Source: DATKDP01 sp035546335 (GTDB taxonomy: Bacteria; Acidobacteriota; Thermoanaerobaculia; Gp7-AA8). Taken from it: a DNA stretch of 47,395 nt. This document shows positions 8,238 to 16,214 of the stretch, piece after piece (position 1 is the first letter of the stretch; each line of letters starts with the position of its first letter). Below the pieces are notes generated by a model. The model saw nothing but the letters and a program-made list of their open reading frames with translations. It made no database searches and was not told the DNA's origin. A program made the translations under genes and the position numbers. The stretch is taken from the NCBI GenBank assembly GCA_035546335.1, contig DATKDP010000095.1, positions 1-47,395 on the forward strand, given 5' to 3'.

Positions 8238-9095
8238 TCAATCCCACGTCACCGAAGCGGCCCATTCCTCGAGCTTCGTCGTGCGGACGCCGAGCTCGCG
8301 CTCGAGCTCCTCGATGACGACGTCGTAGCCGACACGATCGAACCATTCGAGCATCAGAGCGTAGTCCTCGCTCCAGGCGCGCACCTGTTCGATCGGAACG
8401 CGTTCGAACTCGATCGATCGACCGAGCACCCGGCTGAGAACTTTGGCCGTTTCCGGGCCGGTACGTTCGTCGCCTGCCAGATCGATCTCCCGCCGGTTCA
8501 TTTCTTCCGGGCCGGTGAACGCTTTGACGACGAACTTGCCAATGTCGCGAACGGCGATCATCTGCAATCGCGTCGCCGGATCGATCCCCATGCGCAGCTT
8601 TCCCTCCTGAATTCCGGGAAGGAACCAGGGAGAGAGGAAATTATCCATGAAGAAGACGGGGCGGAAGATCGTGTACGAGGGAAACCCAGCTCCCCGTACC
8701 GTTTCTTCGACACGCCACTTGTTGTCGAAGTGAGGAATTCCCGTGTTTCTGTGCGCCGATCCGACCGACGTATAGACGTATTGGCGGATGCCGGCATCCT
8801 TCGCCAGCGCGACCATCCGTTTGCCCTGCGCTTCCTCTCCTTCGACACCCGCTTCCCAGGTGTTCTGTACGGCGAAGATTCCATCCACACCGGCGAGAGC
8901 CCGTTCGATCGATGGCGGATCGTCGAAATCGCCCTGGACGATCTCGGCACCCCGCTCTGCCAGCGCCCGCGCTTTCGGATCGTTCGGCTTGCGCGTCAGA
9001 GCACGAATCCGGAATCCGAGCTCGAGCAGCTCATTCGCGGTCGAGCCACCCTGCTGGCCTGTCGCCCCCGTCACGAGAATCGTACGTTCGTTCAT
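8238..9095 (-). CDS. NmrA-like NAD(P)-binding protein
   Basis: The 285-residue product opens with a Rossmann dinucleotide loop, ILVTGATGQQGGSTANELL, and has the atypical SDR features of NmrA/HSCARG-like proteins: GDFDDPPSIERALAGVDGIFAV, YVYTSVGSAHRNTGIPHFDNKWRVEE and TIFRPVFFMDNFL. No classical YxxxK active site is seen, so it may sense NAD(P) or reduce a small substrate. A strong AGGAGG sits before the ATG. It ends 22 nt from the convergent TVP38 gene. Confidence 0.9.
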   Translation of the reverse strand: MNERTILVTGATGQQGGSTANELLELGFRIRALTRKPNDPKARALAERGAEIVQGDFDDPPSIERALAGVDGIFAVQNTWEAGVEGEEAQGKRMVALAKDAGIRQYVYTSVGSAHRNTGIPHFDNKWRVEETVRGAGFPSYTIFRPVFFMDNFLSPWFLPGIQEGKLRMGIDPATRLQMIAVRDIGKFVVKAFTGPEEMNRREIDLAGDERTGPETAKVLSRVLGRSIEFERVPIEQVRAWSEDYALMLEWFDRVGYDVVIEELERELGVRTTKLEEWAASVTWD

Positions 9096-9200
9096 TCGAT
9101 GACCTCCTGATCGTTCATTTCGCCAGCACTCTAAGCCGCCGCTCGATGCTGGTCAACCGCGACGATGTAATGTGGCGTTTCAGTTCGCTCGCATCTGTGG

Positions 9201-9273
9201 GCGAAGTTTGTCCGCTTCGGCCATACACGGCCGGACGGCATGACCTCTCGCTCGCCGAAGCGGACAACTTCGC
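9201..9273. repeat. long inverted repeat (hairpin) 1
   Basis: Arm GCGAAGTTTGTCCGCTTCGG (9201-9220) is matched by CCGAAGCGGACAACTTCGC (9255-9273), with one base missing, around a 34-nt spacer. The left arm and the two following bases are identical to 7301-7322. Confidence 0.85.
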
Positions 9274-9334
9274 CTGGCCCCACTCGCCGGCGACGAACTG
9301 CGCCGAGAGGGAAGGCCATGCCTGCTCGTCACAG

Positions 9335-9413
9335 ACCGAACTTGTCGCGGATGCTGTGTCAGACCATCGCAAGCCCTCACCTGCTCCGCGCCGCATCCGC
9401 GACAAAGTTCGGC
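9335..9413. repeat. long inverted repeat (hairpin) 2
   Basis: Arm ACCGAACTTGTCGCGGATGC (9335-9354) pairs with GCATCCGCGACAAAGTTCGG (9393-9412) around a 38-nt spacer with one bulge. The right arm, ending TTCGGCCAC, recurs at 27183-27206 with one mismatch. The 341-bp stretch 9096-9436 otherwise holds no gene I can support. Confidence 0.8.
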
Positions 9414-9436
9414 CACTTCCGCGACACAGCCCGGCG

Positions 9437-9652
9437 CTACGTGTCACCGGGCCGCTCGCCCCGCCCGCGCATTCTCGCCACGACATCCTTCGCCTTCGTC
9501 ACCGACTCCCGGATGACGAGCGTGGCGGCGCGCACGCGGTCGTCGCGCGAGATCCGCTCGATCAATTCGGCGTTGAGATGAATGACCATCAGGAGATTGT
9601 TCATCTCCGATGCATCTTTGTCGGAGCGGTGCTGTCGTTGATCTGATGGCAT
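9437..9652 (-). CDS. small protein resembling a histidine-kinase DHp helix, phospho-His absent
   Basis: The 71-residue product contains SEMNNLLMVIHLNAELIE followed by a second amphipathic helix (RAATLVIRESVTKAKDVVARMR). This resembles the dimerisation helices of histidine kinases, where the first helix reads HDFNNLLTVIxGNAELL. The phosphoacceptor His is replaced by Ser15 and there is no catalytic ATPase domain. AGGAG lies 7-8 nt before the ATG, so translation is plausible. A double-receiver response regulator lies 430 bp away, divergently. It could be a free dimerisation or inhibitor module, or a kinase remnant. The match is by eye only. Confidence 0.5.
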   Translation of the reverse strand: MPSDQRQHRSDKDASEMNNLLMVIHLNAELIERISRDDRVRAATLVIRESVTKAKDVVARMRGRGERPGDT

Positions 9653-9667
9653 GCATCCGCTCCTGAA

Positions 9668-9886
9668 TCAACCCGTCACGGCCGTGCTTCTCGCATCGTC
9701 GGGGGGGCGATCTGAAGAGTCTCCTGGCCGTCGCGGAACGGCGCAATCGAACGAGCGGAACCGCGCGTCTCGACGCGGCAGGCTCGTAGAGGCAGATGAC
9801 TGGCTCCTCAGGATCTCGAACGGAGCAGGGCAAAGCCCATCACAGGGCACAAACCGACCAAGCGGAGCCTTTGGCCGCGGCGGCAT
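9668..9886 (-). CDS. possible small ORF, 72 codons, doubtful
   Basis: The ORF starts with ATG at 9886, exactly 6 nt after a TAGAAT hexamer, the arrangement also seen before DUF2891, Yip1 and an HExxH peptidase. The predicted peptide is rich in Pro, Arg and Ser and has no recognisable motif. It ends 15 nt before the start of the 71-residue DHp-like gene. The promoter may simply make the message for that downstream gene. Confidence 0.2.
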   Translation of the reverse strand: MPPRPKAPLGRFVPCDGLCPAPFEILRSQSSASTSLPRRDARFRSFDCAVPRRPGDSSDRPPDDARSTAVTG

Positions 9887-9892
9887 CCGCCT

Positions 9893-9898
9893 ATTCTA
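9893..9898 (-). promoter_or_regulatory. putative -10 box (TAGAAT)
   Basis: On the minus strand CCTAGAATAGGCGG is followed directly by ATG at 9886. It probably drives the DHp-like gene at 9437-9652. The rest of the gap 9653-10078 shows no other clear signal. Confidence 0.45.
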
Positions 9899-10059
9899 GG
9901 CTAGGGCGCAGGCGACCGCAAAGCGCTTGTGAAAATGCAACGATCCTGTTACGTCTTCTGCGACACAATCCACGCCGTCACCGTCTCGTCGAGCACGTCG
10001 AGCGGAAGCGCTCATCCTCGGGTCGAGGCCGCGGAATCCAAATTCCCGATGAGGCGTGC

Positions 10060-10065
10060 TAGAGT
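10060..10065 (+). promoter_or_regulatory. putative -10 box (TAGAGT)
   Basis: CGTGCTAGAGT ends 13 nt before the ATG of the double-receiver gene. It has the same GTGNTAGANT form as other putative promoters in the window. Confidence 0.4.
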
Positions 10066-10078
10066 CGAACCGACAGAG

Positions 10079-10831
10079 ATGGTCCGTGTTCTGATCGTCG
10101 ACGACAATGCGATGTTCCGGAAGGAGGCCAGCCGCCTCTGCGAAGCGGAGGGGTATGAGCCTGTGACTGCCGGTTCGTGGGAAGAGCTCAACACCGTGCT
10201 GCAGGGAACGGCTCCCGACATCGTTCTGATGGATGTCGACCTGCCGAGCATTCCGGGACACCGGTTGGGCGCCCTCGTGCGCGCCCGGCATCCTGTACCG
10301 ATCGCGCTGATCTCAGCCCTGCCTGAAGAGAAGCTGCGCCGTCTGTTCGAGAGCTCCGATGCCGACGCCTGGATCTCCAAGCCGCTGACCCGCGACAAAC
10401 TGGTCGGAGTCGTGACGCGCCTGGCCACCACCGCGGCCGATGCGTCTCCCCGTGCCGAACCCCCGGCGTGCGGTCGGCGCATCCTCGTCGTCGAGGACGA
10501 TCCACTGCTCCTGGCGAGAATCCAGCAGACGCTGGGGACCCGCAGCGAGATCGTTCCGGCGGTCGACGGCGAGGAAGCGATCGAGCATCTCTGGAGCGGA
10601 GTATTCGATGCGATCGTGCTGGATCTGATGCTGCCGCGGCTGAGCGGGTTCGACGTGATCCGGCACCTGATGATGCACCGGCCCGAGCTGCTGCGAACGA
10701 CGATCGTGATGACCGCCGCGCAGGACTCGTCACTTCAGTTCATCGATCAGAGCGTCGTTCATGCCATTCTGCGAAAGCCGTTCGATTTTCAGGAGCTGCC
10801 GCGCCTGGTCGATTCGATCGAGCGAAAGTGA
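10079..10831 (+). CDS. response regulator with two receiver domains
   Basis: The 250-residue product consists of two receiver (CheY-like) domains and no output domain. Domain 1 has Asp8-Asp9, phospho-acceptor Asp52 in IVLMDVDLP and Lys101 in ISKP. Domain 2 (from about residue 133) has Glu139-Asp140-Asp141, Asp182 in IVLDLMLP and Lys233 in LRKP. Both sets of catalytic residues are complete, so both domains should be phosphorylated. An upstream in-frame ATG (10049) overlaps the putative -10 box, so 10079 is preferred. It may act as a phosphate-relay or sink. No full kinase is adjacent, only the pseudo-DHp gene across the gap. Confidence 0.9.
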   Translation: MVRVLIVDDNAMFRKEASRLCEAEGYEPVTAGSWEELNTVLQGTAPDIVLMDVDLPSIPGHRLGALVRARHPVPIALISALPEEKLRRLFESSDADAWISKPLTRDKLVGVVTRLATTAADASPRAEPPACGRRILVVEDDPLLLARIQQTLGTRSEIVPAVDGEEAIEHLWSGVFDAIVLDLMLPRLSGFDVIRHLMMHRPELLRTTIVMTAAQDSSLQFIDQSVVHAILRKPFDFQELPRLVDSIERK

Positions 10832-10843
10832 TCCGGCATCGGG

Positions 10844-12436
10844 TCACTTCTCCACAAAGAGGCTCATCGCCGATCGGTTGATGATCCGGTTTTCGCTCGC
10901 GGCGGTGATGTATTGAATGTGGATGAAGAACGAGACCGTGTACTTCCCCGGTCCCAGCCCGTTCACCAGATCGACATCGCTCCTCACGTTCTCGCCCGGC
11001 TCCGCATCGAATTCGTGCTCGATCTTCCGGGGGAGCGTTCCGCCCTCGACGCTCACGGTGTAGCGAACGAACGTGGGGATCGAGACGATTCCGCCGGCTG
11101 AGGGGCCATTGTCGAAAAAGACGTCGCCGAACCAGGCCGTCCACGAAGCGACGAGGTGGTCTCCGCGGATCTCCGCCCACCAGTCCAGCACGTCCGCTTC
11201 CTCCGGGTCGCGCTTCGCGAAGCTGTCCTGCTCACGATCGTAGTCGATCGGGATTCCGAGCCTCTTGAGCTGCATCTCCGCCTGCATACGGTCACCCCAA
11301 TGATCGGATCGAAGTTTCCGTCGCAAGTCATCGATGTCGGCACCTGCCTCCGCGGGCCTCGCAACGGGCGGCACGACTGAGGCAACGACCGCCTTCGGCT
11401 CCGTCGCTCCGCTCCATGAGAGCCTGACCTCGCGCTTCAACCGGTGGATTGCGTTGTCATCGTACTCGGCAATCCAGAGATCGCCGCTCGCGTCGAAGGC
11501 AACGCCCGCGGGATAGGAGAAGGGCAGACTCGCTTCGTGGACGACTTGCGGAGAGTCGCCGCTCACATCGAGGACGAACATCGAATCGGAGAAAACATCG
11601 GCGAGCCAGAGGTGCTCACCGTCCCACGCCATTCCCTGACAGCCGACGGATGGCAAGTCGAGCCGGCTCGTCACCTGAAACGACGCATCGAGGCGATAGA
11701 GAAAGGCCGGCTCGACTGAATCGACGGTATTTCGTCTCGTCGCCGCCCAATAGCCCGCGCCGTCCCAGGCGATGCAGCCGAGCAATGCCGGAGCCGGTTT
11801 GCGGTCGGTCACCCGAAGCGTCGTCGGATGATGGACCGTGAAGAAATGTTCGCCGTTCGATTGAAACCAGGCGCCGTCGACATAGCCGATCCAGTTCGTA
11901 CCGTTCCACGTGACCGCATCGACTGTGATCCGCTGGTTGTACGCAGGCTCGGTGATCGGGACGTGCTGAACGCTGAACTTCTTCGTCCCCTTCTGCTCGA
12001 GCCGGACGACGCCGGCAGGCTCACCCGGTGTTGTGGCAAGAAAGGTCCGGCCATCCGATGCGAGCCCGAAAGGTCGGATCGGCAGTCCGACGTGGAGATC
12101 GAAATCGCCAATGCTGCGATTCGAGACTCGAAGTGTCTTCGTCGAGGAGGGGGCGATTCCCTTCGCCGATCCCGCCATTCGAGGGCGAATCTCGAAATAC
12201 CAGTAGCCGCCGACCAGAAGGGCCGCACCTGCAACCCCCGTCAGAGCAACGCCGAGGAGGCGCCGGAAGGGGCGCGAGGCGGAATGACGCCCTGCATCCG
12301 CCGCCGCCGGAGTCGCCTGCGTTCCCCGGCCGGTCGTTCGCCGGCCCGCCTGCTGCCATTTCCGGAAGACGACCCCGCAGAAAGGGCATTCGAGCGATCC
12401 GTCGCCGGCGTCACGACTGCACGAAGGACAGAGCAT
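10844..12436 (-). CDS. membrane-anchored zinc-ribbon and beta-propeller protein
   Basis: The 530-residue product has an N-terminal zinc ribbon (CPSC...CPFC, residues 3-20), a basic linker, one membrane segment (about 53-75, RRLLGVALTGVAGAALLVGGYWYF), then a propeller-like region with repeated short blades (IAWDGAGYWAATRR, MAWDGEHLWLADVF, VAFDASGDLWIAEYDDNAIHRL). The last 170 residues form a separate domain (VSWTAWFGDVFFDNGPSAG... to KYTVSFFIHIQYI) that I do not recognise. GGAGG lies 5 nt before the ATG at 12436. The layout suggests a cytosolic zinc ribbon sensing through a periplasmic propeller. Function unknown. Confidence 0.82.
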   Translation of the reverse strand: MLCPSCSRDAGDGSLECPFCGVVFRKWQQAGRRTTGRGTQATPAAADAGRHSASRPFRRLLGVALTGVAGAALLVGGYWYFEIRPRMAGSAKGIAPSSTKTLRVSNRSIGDFDLHVGLPIRPFGLASDGRTFLATTPGEPAGVVRLEQKGTKKFSVQHVPITEPAYNQRITVDAVTWNGTNWIGYVDGAWFQSNGEHFFTVHHPTTLRVTDRKPAPALLGCIAWDGAGYWAATRRNTVDSVEPAFLYRLDASFQVTSRLDLPSVGCQGMAWDGEHLWLADVFSDSMFVLDVSGDSPQVVHEASLPFSYPAGVAFDASGDLWIAEYDDNAIHRLKREVRLSWSGATEPKAVVASVVPPVARPAEAGADIDDLRRKLRSDHWGDRMQAEMQLKRLGIPIDYDREQDSFAKRDPEEADVLDWWAEIRGDHLVASWTAWFGDVFFDNGPSAGGIVSIPTFVRYTVSVEGGTLPRKIEHEFDAEPGENVRSDVDLVNGLGPGKYTVSFFIHIQYITAASENRIINRSAMSLFVEK

Positions 12437-12450
12437 GCAAACCTCCGAAG

Positions 12451-12517
12451 GGTGAAGGGTGAAGAAAAAACAAATGGCAGATGGCAGATGGCAGATCGCA
12501 GATCGCAGATCGCAGAT
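12451..12517. repeat. heptad tandem repeats (GGTGAAG and NGCAGAT)
   Basis: Two GGTGAAG units (12451-12464) are followed by GGCAGAT three times (12476-12496) and CGCAGAT three times (12497-12517). The GGTGAAG units are the reverse complement of the CTTCACC units at 12626-12681, so the two arrays can pair. They lie upstream of the zinc-ribbon gene. Confidence 0.9.
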
Positions 12518-12625
12518 TGTGAGGATGCGCAGGCTCTGGTGAACAAATGAACCGGCGTCGACCGAACTCAGATCCATCGTTCATGTTGCCCTCCTGAACG
12601 TCCTCCCAGCATCTGCATGTTCTTC

Positions 12626-12681
12626 CTTCACCCTTCACTCTTCACTCTTCACTCTTCACCCTTCACCCTTCACCCTTCACT
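12626..12681. repeat. heptad tandem repeat, eight units (CTTCACY)
   Basis: Eight contiguous 7-bp units (CTTCACC, CTTCACT three times, CTTCACC three times, CTTCACT), ending 11 bp from the SLC13 stop codon. The unit and the C/T variation match the array at 2692-2740. Confidence 0.92.
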
Positions 12682-12692
12682 CGCCCATCGCC

Positions 12693-14531
12693 TCAGCCTC
12701 GAATTGCGAGCAGGCCGACGATTCCAAAGGCGAGCACGATCACGAGCGGCAGCCCGAGACGTGCGTAGTCGCGAAACTGATAACCGCCCGGGCCCATGAC
12801 GAAGAGGTTCACCGGATGGGAGAAGGGCGTGAGCATGGACGTGCTCGTCGCGAGGGCGACGGCCATGGCGAACACGCGGGGGTCTGCTCCGACGCGCACC
12901 GCGACCGAGATTGCGATGGGAACCATCACCAGGGCAGGCGCTGCGCCGCCCGGCAGGAGCTGCGTGAGAATCACGGTGGCGAAGGTGAAGAAGACGAGCA
13001 GCCCGAGCTCGCCTCCGATATGAGCCACCATGAAGTCGCCAAGCTGCTCGGCGGCGCCCGTTCGTCCGAGTGCGATTCCGAGCGGCAGCATGCCGGCGAT
13101 CATGACCACCGATTTCCAGTCGATCGCACGATAGGCCTCTTCGGTCTGGAGGCAGCGAAAAAGGAGCATGGCGACCGCTCCGCTGAACAGGACGATCGCC
13201 GTCGAGGAGGGAAGAATCACGGCCGCCACCAGCGTCGCGATCAGAATGATCATCGCCCGAGGCGTCTTCTCGGTTCTCGGGGCCTGCTCGAGATCTTCCT
13301 GTCCGATCAGGATCAGGTCTCCTTCCGGGCGAAGAGCGCGGAGCGCGCTGCGCGGGCCTTGCAGCAGGAGCGCGTCGCCGAACTTGAGGGCCACGTCTCC
13401 GATCGCGCCTTCGACGAACGCACCATCGCGATAGATGGACAGTACCGAGACACCGCCGTGATTCTCGCGGAATGAAAGCTGCTTGAGCGTCTTTCCGGCA
13501 AAACGCGATCGGGGGGTGACGACCGCTTCGACCAGGCCGACGCGCGGCGACGCGAGATAGCGTGTCGGTTTCTTCATCCGGATCGGCTCCAGCCCCACGG
13601 CATCGAGGACATCCTGTCCTGACGGCACGCCGTCGAGAACCAGGACATCGCCCGCCTCCAGCTTCAGTGCCGGCTCGGGAGCTCTGCGCTGTGAGCCGTC
13701 GGGATGGACGACGGCGATCACCACCGATCCGAGAATCTGAGCGATTCCGCTCGCCCCGAGCGTCGCTCCGACGAGCGGAGAAGCAGGTCTGATGCGCGCG
13801 CTCTGCAGGCGCCGGCGCAGTTCGTAGATGCGGGCCAGCGACCGTGGCTGTTTCCCGCCGAGGAGTCGTTTGTGCATCGACGAGGTCCTCGGCAGCAGGC
13901 GGGGGCCGACGAAATAGAGATACGCAAGGCCGATCAGGGCGAGCGGTCCACCGACAGGAAGAAAATCCATCAGACCAAACGGCTCGAACCCTCTCTGTCG
14001 CAACACCTCGCTCGCCACGATGTTCGATGTCGTCAGCAGAGTCGCCATTCCTCCGAGCTGAGAGGCCGTGGCGACCGGAAGAAGGACCTTGGAAGGTGGA
14101 ATGCGGCGCCTGCGCAACGCTTCGGTCACGCCCGGAAGGAGAACCGCGGTCGCCGCGACATTGTTGATCACCAGCGAGAACATTGCCGAGGTGGTCAGGA
14201 TGGCACCACGCAGCAGACCTCGCTTCCCGGCGGAAACAGCGAGGAGTGTCTGGCCGATCTTCTGCGACAGGCCGCTGCGGGTGAGCGCTCCGGTGAAGAC
14301 GAACGCGGCGATGAGAATCACCATCGCGTCGCTGCTGAATCCGGCGAATGCTTCGGCCGGAGTCACGTAACCGAGGAAGATCATCGCCAGGAGGAACACG
14401 AGAGCGATGATGTCGGCGGGAATCCGATCCGACGCGAAGGCGATCGTCGCACAGGCGAGAAGAACGAGAAGAACGACTGCCGAGATCGTCACGGGACTGA
14501 TTGTACTTGCAGCCGCGCGGTGGCGGGACAT
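12693..14531 (-). CDS. SLC13/DASS-type permease with TrkA-C domains
   Basis: The 612-residue product is a polytopic inner-membrane transporter. Membrane segments (VTISAVVLLVLLACATIAFA, ALVFLLAMIFLGYV, MVILIAAFVFTGAL) and FSLVINNVAATAVLLPGV in the first half match the Na+/dicarboxylate-sulfate symporter family. A cytosolic insert (about 215-370) holds two TrkA-C-like domains (LEAGDVLVLDGVPSGQDVL and FGDALLLQGPRSALRAL). A second membrane half follows, with TSTSMLTPFSHPVNLFVMGPGGY near the end. Proteins of this architecture are often annotated as sulfate or dicarboxylate uptake systems. The substrate cannot be assigned. There is only a weak ribosome-binding site, so the start is uncertain by a few codons. 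Confidence 0.9.
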   Translation of the reverse strand: MSRHRAAASTISPVTISAVVLLVLLACATIAFASDRIPADIIALVFLLAMIFLGYVTPAEAFAGFSSDAMVILIAAFVFTGALTRSGLSQKIGQTLLAVSAGKRGLLRGAILTTSAMFSLVINNVAATAVLLPGVTEALRRRRIPPSKVLLPVATASQLGGMATLLTTSNIVASEVLRQRGFEPFGLMDFLPVGGPLALIGLAYLYFVGPRLLPRTSSMHKRLLGGKQPRSLARIYELRRRLQSARIRPASPLVGATLGASGIAQILGSVVIAVVHPDGSQRRAPEPALKLEAGDVLVLDGVPSGQDVLDAVGLEPIRMKKPTRYLASPRVGLVEAVVTPRSRFAGKTLKQLSFRENHGGVSVLSIYRDGAFVEGAIGDVALKFGDALLLQGPRSALRALRPEGDLILIGQEDLEQAPRTEKTPRAMIILIATLVAAVILPSSTAIVLFSGAVAMLLFRCLQTEEAYRAIDWKSVVMIAGMLPLGIALGRTGAAEQLGDFMVAHIGGELGLLVFFTFATVILTQLLPGGAAPALVMVPIAISVAVRVGADPRVFAMAVALATSTSMLTPFSHPVNLFVMGPGGYQFRDYARLGLPLVIVLAFGIVGLLAIRG

Positions 14532-14570
14532 TCCGCTGTCTCGCCCTAACCCGCTACTTCGCCTTTTCGA

Positions 14571-15176
14571 TCACCGCTGCGGCTGGAGGTGAAACCCAAG
14601 GATGATCGTCGAGAGGTTCCATCCCGGATTGCGATCTTCGATACCCGCGTTCGAGATGTGTCCGAAGCGATATCCGATCACCAGAGGAAGATTCTCTCCC
14701 CACGGTCGAATGATGACTCCGGCGCCCGCGGTGGACAAGAAGTTGAAGTGCGACGTCGCGGCGGGCACTCTCTCCTCCGACCACATCGGCCCGGAAGAGG
14801 CTTCGATGAATGGACGGATTTTTGCGCTCGCATCGCGGAACAGATGGCGGTAGAGGAGTGCCGCTCCCAGGCTGCGCACGGTCTGTTCGGGCTCGGTGAA
14901 CCGGCTTCCGAAGGCCTGTTGCGGCTGCTCGATCACCGAGGGGATGAGAACGATGGCCAGCTCGCTGTGATCGTTGCGTGCTCGGGCCCATTCCAGATGA
15001 AGCATGCTCATCCGCGCATCTCCGCGGCGGCCGTCGAGAACGCTCTCACCATACCCGGTGGTCAGGCTGAAGTGGCTCGCGGATTGCGCGGGTGAAGCGT
15101 CAATGCGCACGGCGAGGAACAAGAGAACGAGGATCGTGAGTGATGCGTTGCGGTTCATGAATGCGCTCTTCTCCAT
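14571..15176 (-). CDS. PagL-like lipid A 3-O-deacylase (acyloxyacyl hydrolase family)
   Basis: The 201-residue product has a signal peptide (NASLTILVLLFLAVRIDA) and ends in the PagL signature, YRFGHISNAGIEDRNPGWN, with a C-terminal aromatic and beta-barrel-like tail. Known PagL is an outer-membrane barrel that removes the 3-O acyl chain of lipid A using a His-x-Ser pair. Here these are His and Ser in GHISNAG. The third active-site residue in Pseudomonas PagL is Glu twelve residues after the Ser, and here that position is Asn. This supports an LPS-bearing outer membrane. A TACACT hexamer lies 8 nt before the ATG at 15176. ATG at 15158 is an alternative start. Confidence 0.78.
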   Translation of the reverse strand: MEKSAFMNRNASLTILVLLFLAVRIDASPAQSASHFSLTTGYGESVLDGRRGDARMSMLHLEWARARNDHSELAIVLIPSVIEQPQQAFGSRFTEPEQTVRSLGAALLYRHLFRDASAKIRPFIEASSGPMWSEERVPAATSHFNFLSTAGAGVIIRPWGENLPLVIGYRFGHISNAGIEDRNPGWNLSTIILGFHLQPQR

Positions 15177-15231
15177 CCGAACGAAGTGTAATCGAGACTG
15201 GATACAATGGGCACCTGCGCAACCTCCGGAG

Positions 15232-15264
15232 GTGGCCGGACATTCCAATCCGATGTCCGGCCAC
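15232..15264. repeat. perfect 12-bp inverted repeat (GGCCAC-type hairpin)
   Basis: GTGGCCGGACAT (15232-15243) and ATGTCCGGCCAC (15253-15264) are perfect reverse complements around a 9-nt loop. A related sequence with the same TTCC...CCG loop is at 34745-34773. It lies between two minus-strand genes and has no T-tract, so it is not a typical terminator. Confidence 0.85.
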
Positions 15265-15348
15265 ATGAGCAGTGCCACGATCATGCCTGCCCGCCTCCTC
15301 GCGTCTTGCGGTGATCATGAGCAGGGCTCCCGGCGGCCAGTGAAATCC

Positions 15349-15864
15349 TCAAGACGGCTGCTTCATCGCCTCACGCGGCTGGGGGAGGAGCTCATCGCGG
15401 CGGAAGGGGGGATCGACGTGCGGCGGGATCACATCCTGAGGAAAATCGACCGCCCATCGCGCTCGCGCCTCCTCATCGGCGTAGTACATCAAATAGTGAT
15501 CGAGCGCCTCCCCCGAAGATCCGGAGAAATCGAGCTGACAAACCGACCACGGATCGTCCGGCGAGTACATCAATTTCTCGTGGAGCGTATCGGCCCACAG
15601 CCGCTCATAAAGCTCCCGATCGGTCAGGTGATTCGTACACTCGAGGAAGATTCGCATCTCGGCCAGCGCCTCGATGATCGCCCAGAGGCGGGAATGCAGT
15701 TCAGCGTCGTCGAGGGTCTTCGGATCGTGAACTGCGACTCCGTTGCGCTCGAGAGCGCGGAGAGGGACCTCCTCGATCACGCCGAGCTCCTCCTTCATGA
15801 ATCGGCAGCAGGGACAGTCGTCTTCGATCTCGACGCTCATCGGGTCGTTTCGTTCGTTCTTCAT
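15349..15864 (-). CDS. hypothetical protein with an N-terminal CPCC motif
   Basis: I do not recognise this 171-residue protein. It is acidic and probably cytosolic, with no signal peptide or membrane segment. Near the N terminus is DDCPCCRFMKEELG, a Cys cluster that could bind metal or be redox-active. The rest is helical and rich in Trp, Tyr and Leu (RLWAIIEALAEMRIFLE, LYERLWADTLHEKLMY, ALDHYLMYYADEEARARW). AGGAA lies 6 nt before the ATG and supports the start. Codon use fits a real gene. It is on the same strand as the PagL-like gene 172 bp downstream, but the hairpin at 15232 lies between them. Confidence 0.7.
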   Translation of the reverse strand: MKNERNDPMSVEIEDDCPCCRFMKEELGVIEEVPLRALERNGVAVHDPKTLDDAELHSRLWAIIEALAEMRIFLECTNHLTDRELYERLWADTLHEKLMYSPDDPWSVCQLDFSGSSGEALDHYLMYYADEEARARWAVDFPQDVIPPHVDPPFRRDELLPQPREAMKQPS

Positions 15865-16127
15865 ATTCGTTCCTCATCGATTTCCATCTGATGATCGAGG
15901 GCACGGCGAGCGCATCTCCCTCGATCGGTTTCTGAGCCTCAGTGGTGGTGGAGAAAGGAGGAACGACGGGCAGGACGCCCGCGGTCAGTGTGAAGCCTCA
16001 TGATACCTCGGCGGGCATCGAATGCAACCGCGGAGTGACAACCCAGTGCCGCGGGAGAGCGGGCGTCCCGCGCCCGCCCCCTTGTGGTTCGCTGAAATCG
16101 AAGGACCCGCAATCAGCAAGCGTTGGA
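15865..16127. other. intergenic stretch holding a palindromic element
   Basis: No gene is visible here. It contains the 28-bp palindromic element (16053-16080) and a weaker relative around 15965-15985 (ACGGGCAGGACGCCCGCGG). It begins where the toxin remnant at 16128 stops. Confidence 0.6.
16053..16080 (+). repeat. 28-bp palindromic element, copy 2
   Basis: Identical over 28 bp to 7354-7381: GGGAGA, then GCGGGCG-TCCCG-CGCCCGC, then CCC. It can fold as a GC-rich hairpin. Confidence 0.9.
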
Positions 16128-16214
16128 TTACGTCTCTTCCGGAAGAAAGAACTCGCTTCTCAGAGCGAAGAATCGCAGCAGGATTTCAGCTTGAAGTGGT
16201 GTCAGGCGTTCCAT
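16128..16214 (-). pseudogene. remnant (28 codons) of an AbiEii-type nucleotidyltransferase toxin
   Basis: Immediately after the TGA of the upstream gene (TGA then ATG with no gap) a 28-codon frame reads MERLTPLQAEILLRFF and on to FFLPEET, then TAA. Full-length AbiEii-like toxins I know of begin in this way (LTPLQ...FFA...FFL) and continue with a GGAALA-type active-site loop. Here the similarity stops just where that loop should begin. The sequence after it has no toxin homology in any frame. This points to loss of the toxin body. The comparison is from memory and needs a search. Confidence 0.6.
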
